From: JACKHO01 sp041398745
Lineage (GTDB): Bacteria; Planctomycetota; Planctomycetia; Planctomycetales; Planctomycetaceae
Length of the DNA: 64,000 nt
Direction: 5' to 3'
Assembly: GCA_041398745.1 (NCBI GenBank)
Contig: JAWKUB010000005.1
Span: 124,001 to 188,000, forward strand
Position 1 is the first letter of the stretch, and the number at the start of each line of letters is the position of its first letter. The translations under genes and the position numbers were made by a program. Below are positions 53,920 to 64,000 of the stretch, in pieces. A model generated the notes under the pieces. The model saw nothing but the letters and a program-made list of their open reading frames with translations, made no database searches and had not been told where the DNA came from.

Positions 53920-56900
53920 TCAGTAAATGCCGAGCAAAGAGTTCAGCTGCATCGAGCCGCCGCCGTAGCTGCCGAATTTGGGCTCGAAGAGCAGCGCGAC
54001 ACCCACGTTGTCCTTGCTGCGGTCGTAACCCAGACCAAAGTGCAAGAGCCATGACTCGCCAATGCGGGTGAGTGTGAGCGATTCACCGCGGTCGATTCCT
54101 TCCGCGACATCGAACGAGGCTCCCATTGTGGCAACGTAGAGGTTTGGACTCATGACGTAGGAGTAGCTGCCGGTCACAAGTTGACTGTTGGTCGGACCGG
54201 CCTGTACCTGACGGAATCCCAGGAACATGCTGCCACGTCGCGAACGTTGCGAGAGTACTCCGACGTTCCACACGCGTTGTCCGCCGCCGAAGAAATCAAA
54301 CACGCCGTTGGCCAGAAACGAAGTACGGGGGCCGACATGCCAGGCGTAGCGACCGTTCAGCAGTCCAAAGTGCTGGCCAAAGTTGTCGCGGTCGGCATCG
54401 GGGTAGAAGGCGACGCCGGTGTCGAGTTCCATCCAGTCAACAATGCGTTCTCGATCGGGCGGACCGACCTTGGTTTGCCAGCGATGATGCATTCCGAGCC
54501 AGAGAACCTGCTGATCGGCAACCAGTTCGTGATACGGTGCGGTCACAGAACGACCGGCACCACTGCGCACGGCATAGAAGCGAGGATCATAAATATTCGG
54601 AAGTGGTCCACCACCAAACTGATAAGCCAGGTACCGTTCGCGGAATCGCTCCTGGCTGTTTTCGTCAAACTCGTTGTACTGTGGAATACCAGCAAGGTTC
54701 CGCGTGGAGTCTGAATAGGAGTAGTCAAAGTCAAAGACAACTTTGTGTGCCAGGCCGTTCAAACCGAGAATGGGGTCGTAGACACCGGGCATGTACTTCG
54801 AGAACTGCACGCTGCCGCGGAGACCAGCACTGCCATAGAACCTGGCCAGAGAGTTCTGATTCAAGTCTTCCTGCCAGAACGCTGCTTCACCCATCAGATA
54901 CGGGACGAAGTGTACCGGGCCGACGTCAAATGGCATGGCGAGTTCGTGGCGGGTCATGGTGACCAGCCCTTGCGAGTCGGCAAAGTATGGGAGTGGCGCG
55001 AATGGATCGACCACAGGATTTACCAGGCCAGTCGCAGGATGCAAATGTCCGTAACCCACCATGGAGTGCTGGCTCCACGTCACGGGCGTGTACGGAATTG
55101 GTTCGCCCAGCATGGTGAGGTCAAACCGGGGCAGCCAGTCGCTGGAATCGACGAAGTTGTTGGACCGAATTTGGGTCAGCAAGCTTCCCTGAATGTTCTC
55201 CAGCCGATGATTCAGGCTGAAAACATTCTCCAGGTCTTTCCCTTCATCCCATTCTTCTTCGTAGAACTGTTCGTAGTAGTTTCGGTCGTTGTTGAAAATG
55301 TGCCCGCTTTCAAGCGTAATCCACGTGTTGTAGGGCAAGTCGAACCGCGTTCGTGATTCGATTCGGCCGCGATTGTTGTTCGGCACATCGAGGCTGCGGC
55401 GGTCAGCTCCGAGTCGATCTCGGCCAGAATCGTACTGATAGTCAATCGCTGACTCACCCGTCACGTGGCCCATCCCCAGGCCGGGTATGCCCAGGTCCAT
55501 GTCGTACTGAAATGCCGTTCCAACGTTGGGACCACGGGCCGTCATGAAACCGAGGTTCAAATCCCAGTCGAGTCCACGGGGAAGATTCAGGCCGAACAAG
55601 CCATCCACATTCCAGGTCGTTCCCAACTCCGCACCAAACATGCTGGAGTATCCCACGGAAACTCCAGCAATGGGGACGTGAGGATCTTCCGCTGGACTGC
55701 TGAATCCCGGCGTCGCGAACACCGGGGTGTTCTCCACATAGAAGCGATTGTTCAAACTGCTGATCCACAGCGTTGTGGGATCAACATCTTCCGGACTCGC
55801 AAAAGGATTCAGCGACTGGAAACTCGAATTGGGACGCTCCTGCAGGAACACGTCGCTCGACTCCACGCGCCACTTCGGCTGACCAAACTGACTGGTTGTA
55901 AACCAGGCATCCTTGGCGTGATAGTTCATTTCCGAAAGTTGCCGCAGCTCGTTGGCCCGCAACCGCAGCACGCCGTTCAACTCCGGAAGATATGTGCGGA
56001 CTTCCGCGTTGAGCGACAATCCCCGCCGCTGATTCAAATCATAAAACGCATGCGTCGACCGAACTTCGTTGTTCCCCTGCCGGACGACAATGTTCCCCTC
56101 CAGGTACACCTGAAATGGTGAATTCTCTTCCAGGTCGAATCCCCCCAAGTCACTGAAGCGGTCAGCGTCGCTCCAAATGACCGCGCGGTCTGCCGACAGG
56201 TCGAGCCGCGTCAGGTATACGCGACCGCCCACATTGAGCGGCACGTTGTCGATGACAATGTTGATTCCACCGGTCACCGTCGCCACGAATTCCTGCGGCA
56301 CCGATCCCACCGAGGGTTCGACCTTGAACTCGAAACGCTCACCGAGAAAACGCGGATTGATGCTCACATGGCGTCGAATTGCCGGAATGGGGCTGGGTGG
56401 TACGGCACTTCCAGGGGGCGGGGGAACAATGTACTGCGTCTGCTGCAGCAGGCCGCGATTGTTGTTGCGACGTTCAATGGCCCTCAGCACCACGGGATCA
56501 TCTTTGCTCTCTGGCGTCGGAACCACGCGGACAAAATTTTCCACCTTGCCCCGCAGTCGGAAGAAGACGAAGGGATGCTGTGTTTCTTTTCCGCGAACAA
56601 TGTGCCGCGCCATTTCCTCGGGAGTGCCGTCGGCATAGCCAATGAGTTCTCGATCATCCCCCGTGCCCGACTGTTGCCACAGCACAATTTGCGGTGCGGT
56701 CCAGACGTTGTTGCCCTGAGTCACACGGCAATGCCCCCGCAGCAGAAGTACATCTTCGCCATCGCTGGTAAAGACGTCCCCGACTTGAGCCTCAATGCGA
56801 ATGGGCGAATCCACGTCCACTTGAGCAGCGGCGGCGGCCTTTGCCCGAGTTGTGTCTTCCTGAAAACTGTGTCCGAACTGCGCAGCGGCATTCCCGGCAA

Positions 56901-56979
56901 GGCTGGCAAAGCACACCAGCCACGCCCATACGCATCGTGCGTACGGCGGTCGATGGGACGACACGCGGAATCCGTTCAC
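53920..56979 (-). CDS. LptD/OstA-like outer-membrane assembly protein
   Basis: 1019 residues from GTG 56979. The signal peptide ends near AAAQFG. An N-terminal OstA-like beta-jellyroll (about 60-130, with DVLLLRGHCRVTQGNN and WTAPQIVLW) is followed by a second similar segment near 265-330. A large C-terminal beta-barrel-like region follows, with alternating strands, aromatic girdle residues and a C-terminal Tyr. This fits an LPS-assembly LptD homologue, although the family in planctomycetes is divergent. It agrees with the lpxA/lpxC genes elsewhere in the window. Confidence 0.72.
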   Translation of the reverse strand: MNGFRVSSHRPPYARCVWAWLVCFASLAGNAAAQFGHSFQEDTTRAKAAAAAQVDVDSPIRIEAQVGDVFTSDGEDVLLLRGHCRVTQGNNVWTAPQIVLWQQSGTGDDRELIGYADGTPEEMARHIVRGKETQHPFVFFRLRGKVENFVRVVPTPESKDDPVVLRAIERRNNNRGLLQQTQYIVPPPPGSAVPPSPIPAIRRHVSINPRFLGERFEFKVEPSVGSVPQEFVATVTGGINIVIDNVPLNVGGRVYLTRLDLSADRAVIWSDADRFSDLGGFDLEENSPFQVYLEGNIVVRQGNNEVRSTHAFYDLNQRRGLSLNAEVRTYLPELNGVLRLRANELRQLSEMNYHAKDAWFTTSQFGQPKWRVESSDVFLQERPNSSFQSLNPFASPEDVDPTTLWISSLNNRFYVENTPVFATPGFSSPAEDPHVPIAGVSVGYSSMFGAELGTTWNVDGLFGLNLPRGLDWDLNLGFMTARGPNVGTAFQYDMDLGIPGLGMGHVTGESAIDYQYDSGRDRLGADRRSLDVPNNNRGRIESRTRFDLPYNTWITLESGHIFNNDRNYYEQFYEEEWDEGKDLENVFSLNHRLENIQGSLLTQIRSNNFVDSSDWLPRFDLTMLGEPIPYTPVTWSQHSMVGYGHLHPATGLVNPVVDPFAPLPYFADSQGLVTMTRHELAMPFDVGPVHFVPYLMGEAAFWQEDLNQNSLARFYGSAGLRGSVQFSKYMPGVYDPILGLNGLAHKVVFDFDYSYSDSTRNLAGIPQYNEFDENSQERFRERYLAYQFGGGPLPNIYDPRFYAVRSGAGRSVTAPYHELVADQQVLWLGMHHRWQTKVGPPDRERIVDWMELDTGVAFYPDADRDNFGQHFGLLNGRYAWHVGPRTSFLANGVFDFFGGGQRVWNVGVLSQRSRRGSMFLGFRQVQAGPTNSQLVTGSYSYVMSPNLYVATMGASFDVAEGIDRGESLTLTRIGESWLLHFGLGYDRSKDNVGVALLFEPKFGSYGGGSMQLNSLLGIY

Positions 56980-57399
56980 TGTTGAGGGGAAAATAGAGTG
57001 GTCGACTCAACCAAAAGGGGGAACTGCAGAGTATACGGCTGTTTTGAAAAACGAGTCAATAACGACATTAGGCCACATACAAGACCGTATCCTACAACTA
57101 CGAAGAGCTTTACGACCATTCGACATGGCCCAGCCGAGTGCGAGCGGCAACCAATCGACTTCCCCGGATTCGCGGCGGGACATTCAACGTAAAGAACTGA
57201 CCGAATTGGCTTTACGGTCAATTCAATTATTCACATTGCCTCTGCGACGCCATGAGCCCACGAAGATGAAGTGTTGAACCGCATTCGAATTCACATTAGA
57301 AGCACATGTTCCCACAGCGAACCACCACATGCGTGATTGACCATTGATGGGGGGCAGGCAACACAGACCAAGCCCGTAGAATCTGGTAGCAGTTGCAGA
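56980..57399. other. 420-bp intergenic region
   Basis: It lies between the 3' end of the broken giant gene and the start of the LptD-like gene, both on the minus strand. A frame at 57044-57277 has no family or ribosome-site support. No clear hairpin with a U-tract is seen. Confidence 0.35.
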
Positions 57400-59444
57400 C
57401 TATGCCGTGGGAAATACGAGTCCGGATCCGGGTTTGGGGTTGGTCCAGTTCGGTGACGAGCCGAAGGGGATGAGGGACGTAAATATGTTCGTGTTGGCGA
57501 AGGCAATGTTCGTGGTGCCTGTCGTGAGGTTCCAGGTGGCGTAGTCTGCGCGACCATCGCCGTTGAAATCTCCGATGACGGCTTGTGATGTCCAACTGTC
57601 GGTTGGGTTGAGTTGTCCCCAAACCTCGCCATCCATCCGGACCACGCGCGGCGGCGCGGTGAGACTTGTCAAAGCGACGAACAACTTGTTGGCATCATCA
57701 CCCGCGGTGCTGTCAGCGCGGGCAACGACATCATCAAGACCGTCGCCATTGAAGTCACCAACCATCACCGGACGTCCCACCCAGGCGGGTGGCAACAACG
57801 TTCCTGCTGAGAGCCACAGATAGTTCGCTGAGGAATGGCTGCAATGGGACCGCTGGTCGACGTCGCAATCCAGAGTTGTCCGCCCTGATGCTCCAGAAGT
57901 AAGTCATCGCGGTTGTCGCCGTTGAAGTCACCGACCGTGAAGTTGTGCCAGCCGCCTGCTTCGAGCGACTGTCCCAGCCGACCGGCATAACTGCCGGAGA
58001 ACCGACGACCGACAGGCAGGACGCGGGAAATGCCGAGTAAAAAATCGTCCTCGTGTTGTCCTCAGAATTCCGGCAAACCAATGATGTCATCGGCACCGTC
58101 GCCGTTGAAATCACCAGCCCGGAACGCGGCCCAGCCGATGGGGGTGTAGCGTCCGTAGAATTTCGTCACGAACTGTGATCCCTCCCACCCGACGAAAACC
58201 ATTCACCCCGCGGCGCCTGAGCCAGTAAGTCGGCAGTGCCGTTCCCGTCAAAATCACCAACCATGACGTGCTGGAACGTCAGCGCGGGATCAAAACTTCC
58301 CATCGACACCGTCAGCAGCCCGCCATGACCGTTGTTCAGAGCCGCGAACACGCCGTTGCGGGAGTTGAAGCCAATGCCGTCCAGTAGTCCGTCGCCGTTA
58401 ACGTCACCCGTAAACGTTTGCCAGTCGACGGCTGAAGTCCACTGCGGACCGGCCAGCCACTGGAACTCTCCCCACATTGCGACCACTCCACCAGCGGTTG
58501 GTGGCGGGGTCGAAGACCACCGCATCCTGTTCGTTGTTGGATTCAACATCTGTCAGGTTGATGGTGACGCCCTGCGTCTGTTCCGGTCCACTACCGAGGG
58601 CCGGATCATCAAGTTCGACCGTGACATTCAGCACGCGGTTCGACTCGAAATCGAGCACAGCCCCATCCCGCAGATACAATGCATTCGCCACCACCTCAAG
58701 AGCAACGCATCATCACCGCTGATGGAGAACAAATTCGTACCCAGTGCGTCATCAGTAATCGCCAGGTCAGCGATCTTCACCATGGCGACACCACCATCAT
58801 TCTCTGGCAGTGAGAACAACACCTGTGTCAATGTAAATGACGGAGCCTCGTTGCCATCCAGTACGTCGATGGTCAGGTCAACGGAATCCTCGATACCAGA
58901 CCCAAGTCCCGCGTCATCCAATTCAATGGTCACATGCAACTGCGGCTGAGTTTCAAAGTCCAGCGACACCCCCGACCTCAAGAACAGTTCACCACCAACG
59001 AGTTCAAACAATACAGCATCAGTTCCGGTGAGTGACAACACATTCGTCCCAGCCGCGTCATCAATAATGCCCACGTCTGCGATCTTGATTGCGGCGGATG
59101 TGTCGACCAACTCATTCAGACTGGTCACAGTTTGCGAAACATCGAGCGCCGGCGGTTCATTCACATCCAACACGTTAATTGACAAGCTGACCGAATCATC
59201 AGGTGACGAACCAATAGCCGGGTCGTCGACCTCGATGGTCACATCCAGCACTGGACGCGACTCGAAGTCGAGCAGACTTCCGCCTTCAAGAACAACTCAC
59301 CCCCAACAATTTCAAACAGTGCAGCATCATCTCCGGAGAGAGAAACGTTATTCGTGCCCAAAGCGTCATCGACCACTGTAACGTCGGCGACCTTGATCGC
59401 AGCGGATGTGTCGGCGTCTTCGTTCACCGATACCAACGTCTGTG
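57400..59444 (-). pseudogene. 3' remnant of giant surface protein gene, multiply frameshifted
   Basis: This continues the gene at 59445-62396 but is split by reading-frame changes near 59456, 59281, 58700, 58490, 58190 and 57830, and by an in-frame TGA at 58062-58064. Most changes are repaired by adding one base; the one near 58490 needs the opposite change or two additions. The restored peptide has three more cadherin-like units (B-D). They are followed by FG-GAP/VCBS-type repeats with Ca-binding loops such as GDFNGDGRADYAT, GDFNGDGLDDVV and GDFDGNGTADLL. It ends GLVFPTA. It represents decay or local sequence error. Confidence 0.8.
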
Positions 59445-59777
59445 TCACGCCGAGTGAGGAAGCTCATTTGCGTCCAGCACATTGACAGTGAGATTGACAG
59501 CATCATCGGGCGAGGCACCAACATCTGAGTCATCGACTTCGATGGTGACGTTCAACTGCGGCTTCGTCTCGAAGTCCAACGACACTCCCGACCTCAAAAA
59601 CAGTTCACCACCAATCAGTTCAAACAGAGCGGCATCTGTTCCGGTGAGCGACAACACATTCGTCCCGAGCGCGTCATCAACGATGGCCACACCTGCAATC
59701 TTGATGGCCGCCGAGGTGTTCGTCGCTTCACTCAATCCCGTAACGACCTGCGACACATTGAGCGTCGCCGGATCATT
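58540..59777 (-). repeat. four tandem cadherin-like repeat units
   Basis: Units of about 305 bp (about 102 residues) lie near 59458-59777, 59150-59457, 58846-59149 and 58540-58845. Each carries TSAAIKIA-type, DDALGTNVLSL-type, FELxGGELFL and SLDFETxPQL motifs and ends in an NVLDANExP-type linker. Units 1 and 3 are also clearly similar at nucleotide level, so the array probably grew by duplication. The units fit bacterial cadherin-like Ca-binding domains. Confidence 0.75.
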
Positions 59778-62396
59778 CACATCCAGCACGTCAATTCTAA
59801 TAATCGACTCGCTATAGATGCCAAAAACATCCGTGGCCCTGACGCGGATCGTGTGTGACGGCTGTTGTTCAAAATCAAGTTCTGCCATAACTTTCAAGTT
59901 GTTAGACTCAATAGTAAAACTGCCATTGCTTGCATCACCCGTACCGGACACAAGCGTGTAAACTACGGCAGTCGCGTTGTCGTCAACTGAAGACAATGAA
60001 CCAACAACCGTACCTATGGGCACTTCTTCATTGACACTCCCCGTTGACAATATGATTGACTCCGGGGCCATGTTTTGGAACGTAAGTGCAGCACCCATTG
60101 CATAACCCATTGCATGAGACGAGGGGGCACCAATAGTCAGTCCGCGTGGCGTAACCGCAAGTGAAGCACCAAGTCGGAGAAACGCTGGTGTATCCGGTGA
60201 TGAAAGGTGGTCAAACAGAATCCCTGTGCGCACATCGAACAGGTAGATGCTGCCACCGTATGGCGTGCCGGACGGAGAGCCTACGACAATTGCTGAACCA
60301 ACCATGGCGACAGTCGTGCCAAAGCTGCGAAAGTAATCGGGAGATTCTCCATGAAAGGTCTGCTGTGTCTGTCTACTGACGAGATCAATGAGTAACACTT
60401 GCGAAGTTTCGGAGCCATCTGCTGCTATGGCAACTTCGCCAACAAGCAACGTCCTGTTTTGGATGGCGACTGATCTGCCGAACTCCGTTGTTGAACTTGG
60501 TGCACCCGGATAAATGGAATCAATGAGTCTCCCATCAGTCGTGCTGAACAGAAAAACGGCTCCTGAATTCTCGCCACGTGTGTCGTCAGACGGGCTACCA
60601 ACAGCAATCATGGTTTCGCTAACGGCAACAGAGTATCCAAACTCTGCGTATCGGCTTGGGCTTGGCGGATGAAGGACGAATCGCAGTTCGCCATTTGATG
60701 CATCATAGACGTAGACAGCGCCTCCGGAACGCCCGAGTGGCGTTGAATATCGATCTGCAACAACGACCAAGTCGTTGTCAGTGACAATTGTGGTACCAAA
60801 CGTTACTTCATTGGCCTGAATTGGCGTTGGGATCGTAAACCTCACGGTTTGCGATTCAATATCGAATGCGAAAATCGCCGATTCACCGACAGGCGCGTAT
60901 CCCGCACCTACAAACAGAGTGTCGCCGAGAATCGATACCGCACTGCCGAACTCTCCCTGCATTCTCGGGGAGGGCGCTTGCAGAAACCACTGCCGCTGGC
61001 CAGTTATCGCGTCACTAACGGTCACGGATCCCGCGTTGTACTCAGTTGTATCGTCCCCAGGCGAACCAACCGCAATGACGCTATTCGTGGCAGCGACACT
61101 TGTACCAAAGCCATCAAACACTGCTGCTGCCGTCGGGGCATTAATTCTCTGCGATAAGTTACCGTTAGTGACATCAAACAGCGAAAGCGTCCCGGTGTAA
61201 GCATTTGTTCCTGGGGCTCCAATCCAAGCAAATCCTCCAGACAAAGTCACCGCGGCACCAAAGCTATCATATTCATCGTTGGTCGCATCATGCAGCAAAA
61301 ACATGAGACTGCCGGTCGTGCGATCAAAGACGTACGCCGCACCGGCATCATACCCATTCCTATCGAGCCGTGCGGCTCCGACAAGAAGGACATCGCCATG
61401 CAAATCAATTGAGCTTCCGAAGTCATCCTGCGTCCCAATATCGAATTCAGGAAGTGAAATCCTGCGCAGAACTGTCATGGATTGCAGCTCATAGATATAG
61501 ACTGAACCAGGATTGTAATTCAGAGACTGCGGTTCACTGACAATGAGTGTGTCACTTTCAATGATGAGCGCGTGCCCGAACTTTCCACCATGCGATGGGC
61601 TTGGACTTGAGAATGCAGTGACGAGTTCCCCACTCAGCAGGTCAAACTCGTACAGTTTTCCCGCGTAATAGGCATCTTGGCTTTCAGACTCGGAACCAAC
61701 AAAAAGCCTATTTCCGGATACCGCAATAGAACAACCAAAGCGATCCAACTCATACGCCCTTGTGTTTACCGACGGATTGACCACACGCAGGAGCTGTTCA
61801 CCCGTGTTGATATCAAAAACATACACTGCACCGTGATCGAATTCACTCGTTGAATAGCCAACGGCGCCAACAAACAACCTATTGCCGCTAATCACAAGAC
61901 TCGTGTTCGGTGGATTTGTGATTACTCCAATGTCGGGAATTGCAATTGCCCGCAATCGTCGACCTGTACTAGCTTCGTAAATATTGATGTTGGGCCCGTT
62001 CAACCCGTTGTCTGACGCAGCTATGAATGCATCAGATACTGCGACCGATTCACCTAGACTTGATCGATACGTCGCTCCCGTGATCGAATAGAGCAATTCG
62101 CCCGAGTGCGAATTGTAGACGCTGAACCCACCATTTCGAAGGTTGCCCGCCGTGAGTCCTCGACGGCCAGCAACGACATAGCTGTCATTACTTGCTAAGG
62201 CGGTTCCAAACTGCGTGTACGTTTGAGTGTCGCGTCCTTCTGGAAGGAGGATGTGCCCGAGACTCAACGACAACAACGTCCGATCTTCCACCCCCTCAAT
62301 CCACCAGCCGCGTCGGCGGTATCGTCGTTGGGGATGGGCGGGGACGAGTGTCGAGATTGTGCTGGCCAGCCAGGTTCGGAGATGCTTGAAGAACAT
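59445..62396 (-). CDS. giant surface protein, N-terminal beta-propeller part
   Basis: 983 residues are intact before the first frameshift. The N-terminus has a basic stretch and GVEDRTLLSLSLG, like the LEERVLL-type planctomycete surface-protein signature. Residues about 55-780 are about 14 repeats of the type FGxSVAVSxxxIAVGSPGDD / GAVYVFDxxTG, matching FG-GAP-like beta-propeller blades. A segment with EESIIRID-like cadherin features (about 790-880) and the first cadherin-like unit (about 882-975) follow. It is probably an exported adhesin or surface protein. The original gene would have run to 57400, about 1660 residues. Confidence 0.82.
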   Translation of the reverse strand: MFFKHLRTWLASTISTLVPAHPQRRYRRRGWWIEGVEDRTLLSLSLGHILLPEGRDTQTYTQFGTALASNDSYVVAGRRGLTAGNLRNGGFSVYNSHSGELLYSITGATYRSSLGESVAVSDAFIAASDNGLNGPNINIYEASTGRRLRAIAIPDIGVITNPPNTSLVISGNRLFVGAVGYSTSEFDHGAVYVFDINTGEQLLRVVNPSVNTRAYELDRFGCSIAVSGNRLFVGSESESQDAYYAGKLYEFDLLSGELVTAFSSPSPSHGGKFGHALIIESDTLIVSEPQSLNYNPGSVYIYELQSMTVLRRISLPEFDIGTQDDFGSSIDLHGDVLLVGAARLDRNGYDAGAAYVFDRTTGSLMFLLHDATNDEYDSFGAAVTLSGGFAWIGAPGTNAYTGTLSLFDVTNGNLSQRINAPTAAAVFDGFGTSVAATNSVIAVGSPGDDTTEYNAGSVTVSDAITGQRQWFLQAPSPRMQGEFGSAVSILGDTLFVGAGYAPVGESAIFAFDIESQTVRFTIPTPIQANEVTFGTTIVTDNDLVVVADRYSTPLGRSGGAVYVYDASNGELRFVLHPPSPSRYAEFGYSVAVSETMIAVGSPSDDTRGENSGAVFLFSTTDGRLIDSIYPGAPSSTTEFGRSVAIQNRTLLVGEVAIAADGSETSQVLLIDLVSRQTQQTFHGESPDYFRSFGTTVAMVGSAIVVGSPSGTPYGGSIYLFDVRTGILFDHLSSPDTPAFLRLGASLAVTPRGLTIGAPSSHAMGYAMGAALTFQNMAPESIILSTGSVNEEVPIGTVVGSLSSVDDNATAVVYTLVSGTGDASNGSFTIESNNLKVMAELDFEQQPSHTIRVRATDVFGIYSESIIRIDVLDVNDPATLNVSQVVTGLSEATNTSAAIKIAGVAIVDDALGTNVLSLTGTDAALFELIGGELFLRSGVSLDFETKPQLNVTIEVDDSDVGASPDDAVNLTVNVLDANELPHSA

Positions 62397-62520
62397 GGAT
62401 GAACGCCCTGTGGCCTGCGTGTTGCGATTTGGCGATTTTGCCTGAATTGAGTGTACCGCGAGTGAAAGTGCACGGTAAAGCGATTACCACACCGTCACGC
62501 GACAATTTTGTGGCAATCCA

Positions 62521-64000
62521 TCACTCAACATACAAGAACTCATTCGAATTCAAGAGCACGTGGCAGGCGTCGACCAGGGCTGAGGGGGTTTTGTTGTTGT
62601 CGTAGGGGAAGAGGGCCCATTGCTGGACTGAGTCGATTTGGGTGGGGGAGGGTTCTTTGAATTCCCACACCGCTTGCAGGGCTTGTTGGCGGGCGGGGAG
62701 TTCTGTTTTGAGTTCATCTGTTGAGAGGGCAGCGAGAGTGAGTCGGATGGAGCCGAGGTGGCCGTCCCATTTGAATTCGTCGGACCCGGCACGGCCTCCG
62801 ATGATGAGTGGCAGTTCCGGATGAAATTTCTGCACCACGCGGTGGCTTTGGAGTGAGGTTTGTTCTTCCTGCGTTGCCAAATCCACTACGCGGAACAGCA
62901 CGCCCTTGTCGCTGGTGTCCTTTGCGGTGACCGAAACGCTCACGCTGTAGGGGTGGTTGACTTCGAGAATGAGTCCGCTGGCAATGACTTCGTAGGTGAG
63001 AATTCCTTTTTCATCTTCGCCGATGAGCTGCAGGACGAAATTCCCCGGCGTGTACTTTGACTTGGTACTGGTAACGCCCAGCGACCAGCCGGCTTGTGAG
63101 GTTTCACCATCCCACTGCGACATAATGGTCCGCACCTTGGTGTCGGGATAGCGACTATGGAGGTTGATGACCGCTTCGAGCGTGAAGTCGGCTGTGGGCA
63201 AATCGGTGCGGTCGGCGAGTTCCAATGCGGGATGCTTGGCGTCATCAATCGGAACACCTGAGACGTCCGTTCCCGGAACCGTGGCGACGTCAATCATCGT
63301 TGGCTTGATGGTGGTTGCCAGTGAGTCAGCAAACGTGCTGAGCAGTTCCAGCTCCTGCGGATCGGCAGGGCGACCGAACGCAATATGGAATGCGCGGTCA
63401 ACTTGTGAGGAAAACGTCTCCGGAACGTCCTGCTGTACGCGGCGTGCGAGTGCGGTGCCACGTGCCATGGCCTGCTGACTGTTAATGAGCAGCAGGGCCT
63501 GATTGGGAGTGGTGGTTGTGTTCCGGTCACCCGTGCTGCGCATGCGGTCGGGGAGGTCGAACGCACTGAGCATATCGTCGGGTTTGTTGCGCATGACTTT
63601 GCAGTAAATGGAGCGCCGCTTTGATTTGGCGGCATCGTCCGGGGAACCGCCGAGCCTGTGTTCGATTTCTCCGCCGGCAACGAGCATGGCATCCCGGATT
63701 TGTTCCGCGCTGAGTCTTCGCAGCGGAGCCCGCCACATCAGGCGGTTGGCAGGATCAATTAAACTCGCCTGTGCATTCTCGACCACGGCCTGCTGCCGGT
63801 AGGCTGCCGTGAGCACAATTTCCCGGTGCAGCCATTTCAGGCTCCAGTCGTTGCTGACGAAACTGGTGGCCAGCCAGTCCAGCAGTTCAGGATGTGAGGG
63901 AGCTTCTCCCAAATGCCCAAAGTCGTTCGGCGTGGGGACAATCCCCTGACCGAAATGCTCCTGCCAGATGCGATTCACAATGACCCGCGTCGTGAGGGGA
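62521..64000 (-). CDS. DUF1553 (PSD1-type) protein with LamG domain, 5' truncated by window
   Basis: The frame is open to the right edge, so only the C-terminal 490 or so residues are seen. MNRIWQEHFGQGIVPTPNDF and HPELLDWLATSF are the DUF1553 hallmark, followed by RLSAEQIRDAMLVAGG and TPNQALLLINS. A concanavalin/LamG-like insert of about 160 residues (about TADFTLEAVINLHSRYPD to GSIRLTLAAL) sits before the DUF1553 C-terminal ACHVLLNSNEFLYVE. Full proteins usually begin with a cytochrome-like PSC1 domain and DUF1549. They are exported, planctomycete-specific and tied to polysaccharide use, though their activity is unproved. Confidence 0.9.
   Translation of the reverse strand, partial: PLTTRVIVNRIWQEHFGQGIVPTPNDFGHLGEAPSHPELLDWLATSFVSNDWSLKWLHREIVLTAAYRQQAVVENAQASLIDPANRLMWRAPLRRLSAEQIRDAMLVAGGEIEHRLGGSPDDAAKSKRRSIYCKVMRNKPDDMLSAFDLPDRMRSTGDRNTTTTPNQALLLINSQQAMARGTALARRVQQDVPETFSSQVDRAFHIAFGRPADPQELELLSTFADSLATTIKPTMIDVATVPGTDVSGVPIDDAKHPALELADRTDLPTADFTLEAVINLHSRYPDTKVRTIMSQWDGETSQAGWSLGVTSTKSKYTPGNFVLQLIGEDEKGILTYEVIASGLILEVNHPYSVSVSVTAKDTSDKGVLFRVVDLATQEEQTSLQSHRVVQKFHPELPLIIGGRAGSDEFKWDGHLGSIRLTLAALSTDELKTELPARQQALQAVWEFKEPSPTQIDSVQQWALFPYDNNKTPSALVDACHVLLNSNEFLYVE

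Overview
The window is bacterial chromosome, almost certainly from a planctomycete of the order Planctomycetales. This rests on a DUF1559 pseudopilin-like protein, a DUF1553 (PSD1-type) protein, a DUF1080 protein, a very large cell-surface protein whose N-terminus carries an EDRTLLS-type signature, a DUF447 protein of the tetrahydromethanopterin C1 type, GTG/TTG starts, and an outer-membrane/LPS gene set. Nearly all genes are chromosomal housekeeping or lineage-typical genes. I see no rRNA, tRNA, CRISPR array, prophage or complete insertion sequence.

Layout. 1-6.9 kb: hrpB helicase, a small secreted Tyr-rich protein, a sulfotransferase, then an unusual tandem pair of AlkB-like 2-oxoglutarate/Fe(II) oxygenases. 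The second of the pair is frameshifted, and it is followed by a 131-bp imperfect palindrome. 7-12.3 kb: a 1778-residue coiled-coil AAA+ ATPase. 12.7-18.8 kb: a site-2 protease, a small membrane protein, a methyltransferase, a carbamoyltransferase/DUF1080 pair and a His/Ser-rich secreted protein. 18.8-21.8 kb: an arsenosugar operon (arsM, arsS, family-2 glycosyltransferase), divergent from a probable class I terpene synthase. 23.2-27.6 kb: a hybrid kinase with two kinase cores and a receiver, followed by a receiver-kinase. 27.8-33.3 kb: a Tat-exported sugar isomerase-like protein, sucC without sucD, an alpha/beta hydrolase, uvsE, DUF447 and deoC. 33.4-37.1 kb: ompH-lpxC-lpxA-Gfo/Idh outer-membrane operon. 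37.3-45.1 kb: membrane protein, FadL-like porin, aldehyde dehydrogenase, thioredoxin-fold protein, CAP protein, DUF1559, rpsB. 45.3-52.2 kb: DUF763, mgtE, a signal peptidase I homologue lacking the usual Ser, a 2-hydroxyacid dehydrogenase, aroK, prepilin peptidase. 52.2-64 kb: SGNH hydrolase, a Flp-type pilin with a strong terminator, an LptD/OstA-like outer-membrane protein, a giant surface protein whose 3' part is broken by several frameshifts and a stop, and the 3' part of a DUF1553/LamG gene running off the right edge.

Functional links. ompH, lpxC, lpxA and the LptD-like protein point to a lipid A-containing outer membrane. The prepilin peptidase has two likely substrates nearby, the Flp-like pilin and the DUF1559 protein. 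The arsenosugar operon is self-contained. The two signalling proteins look like one phosphorelay without a recognisable DNA-binding output.

Most unusual items: the tandem 2OG-oxygenase pair with its frameshift and adjacent palindrome (4.7-6.9 kb), the terpene synthase candidate (22.1 kb), the Ser-to-Ala signal peptidase (48 kb), the eroded giant surface gene (57.4-62.4 kb) and a 28-bp palindromic repeat present at both 64 and 52220. All function calls come from reading motifs by eye; no database search was run.
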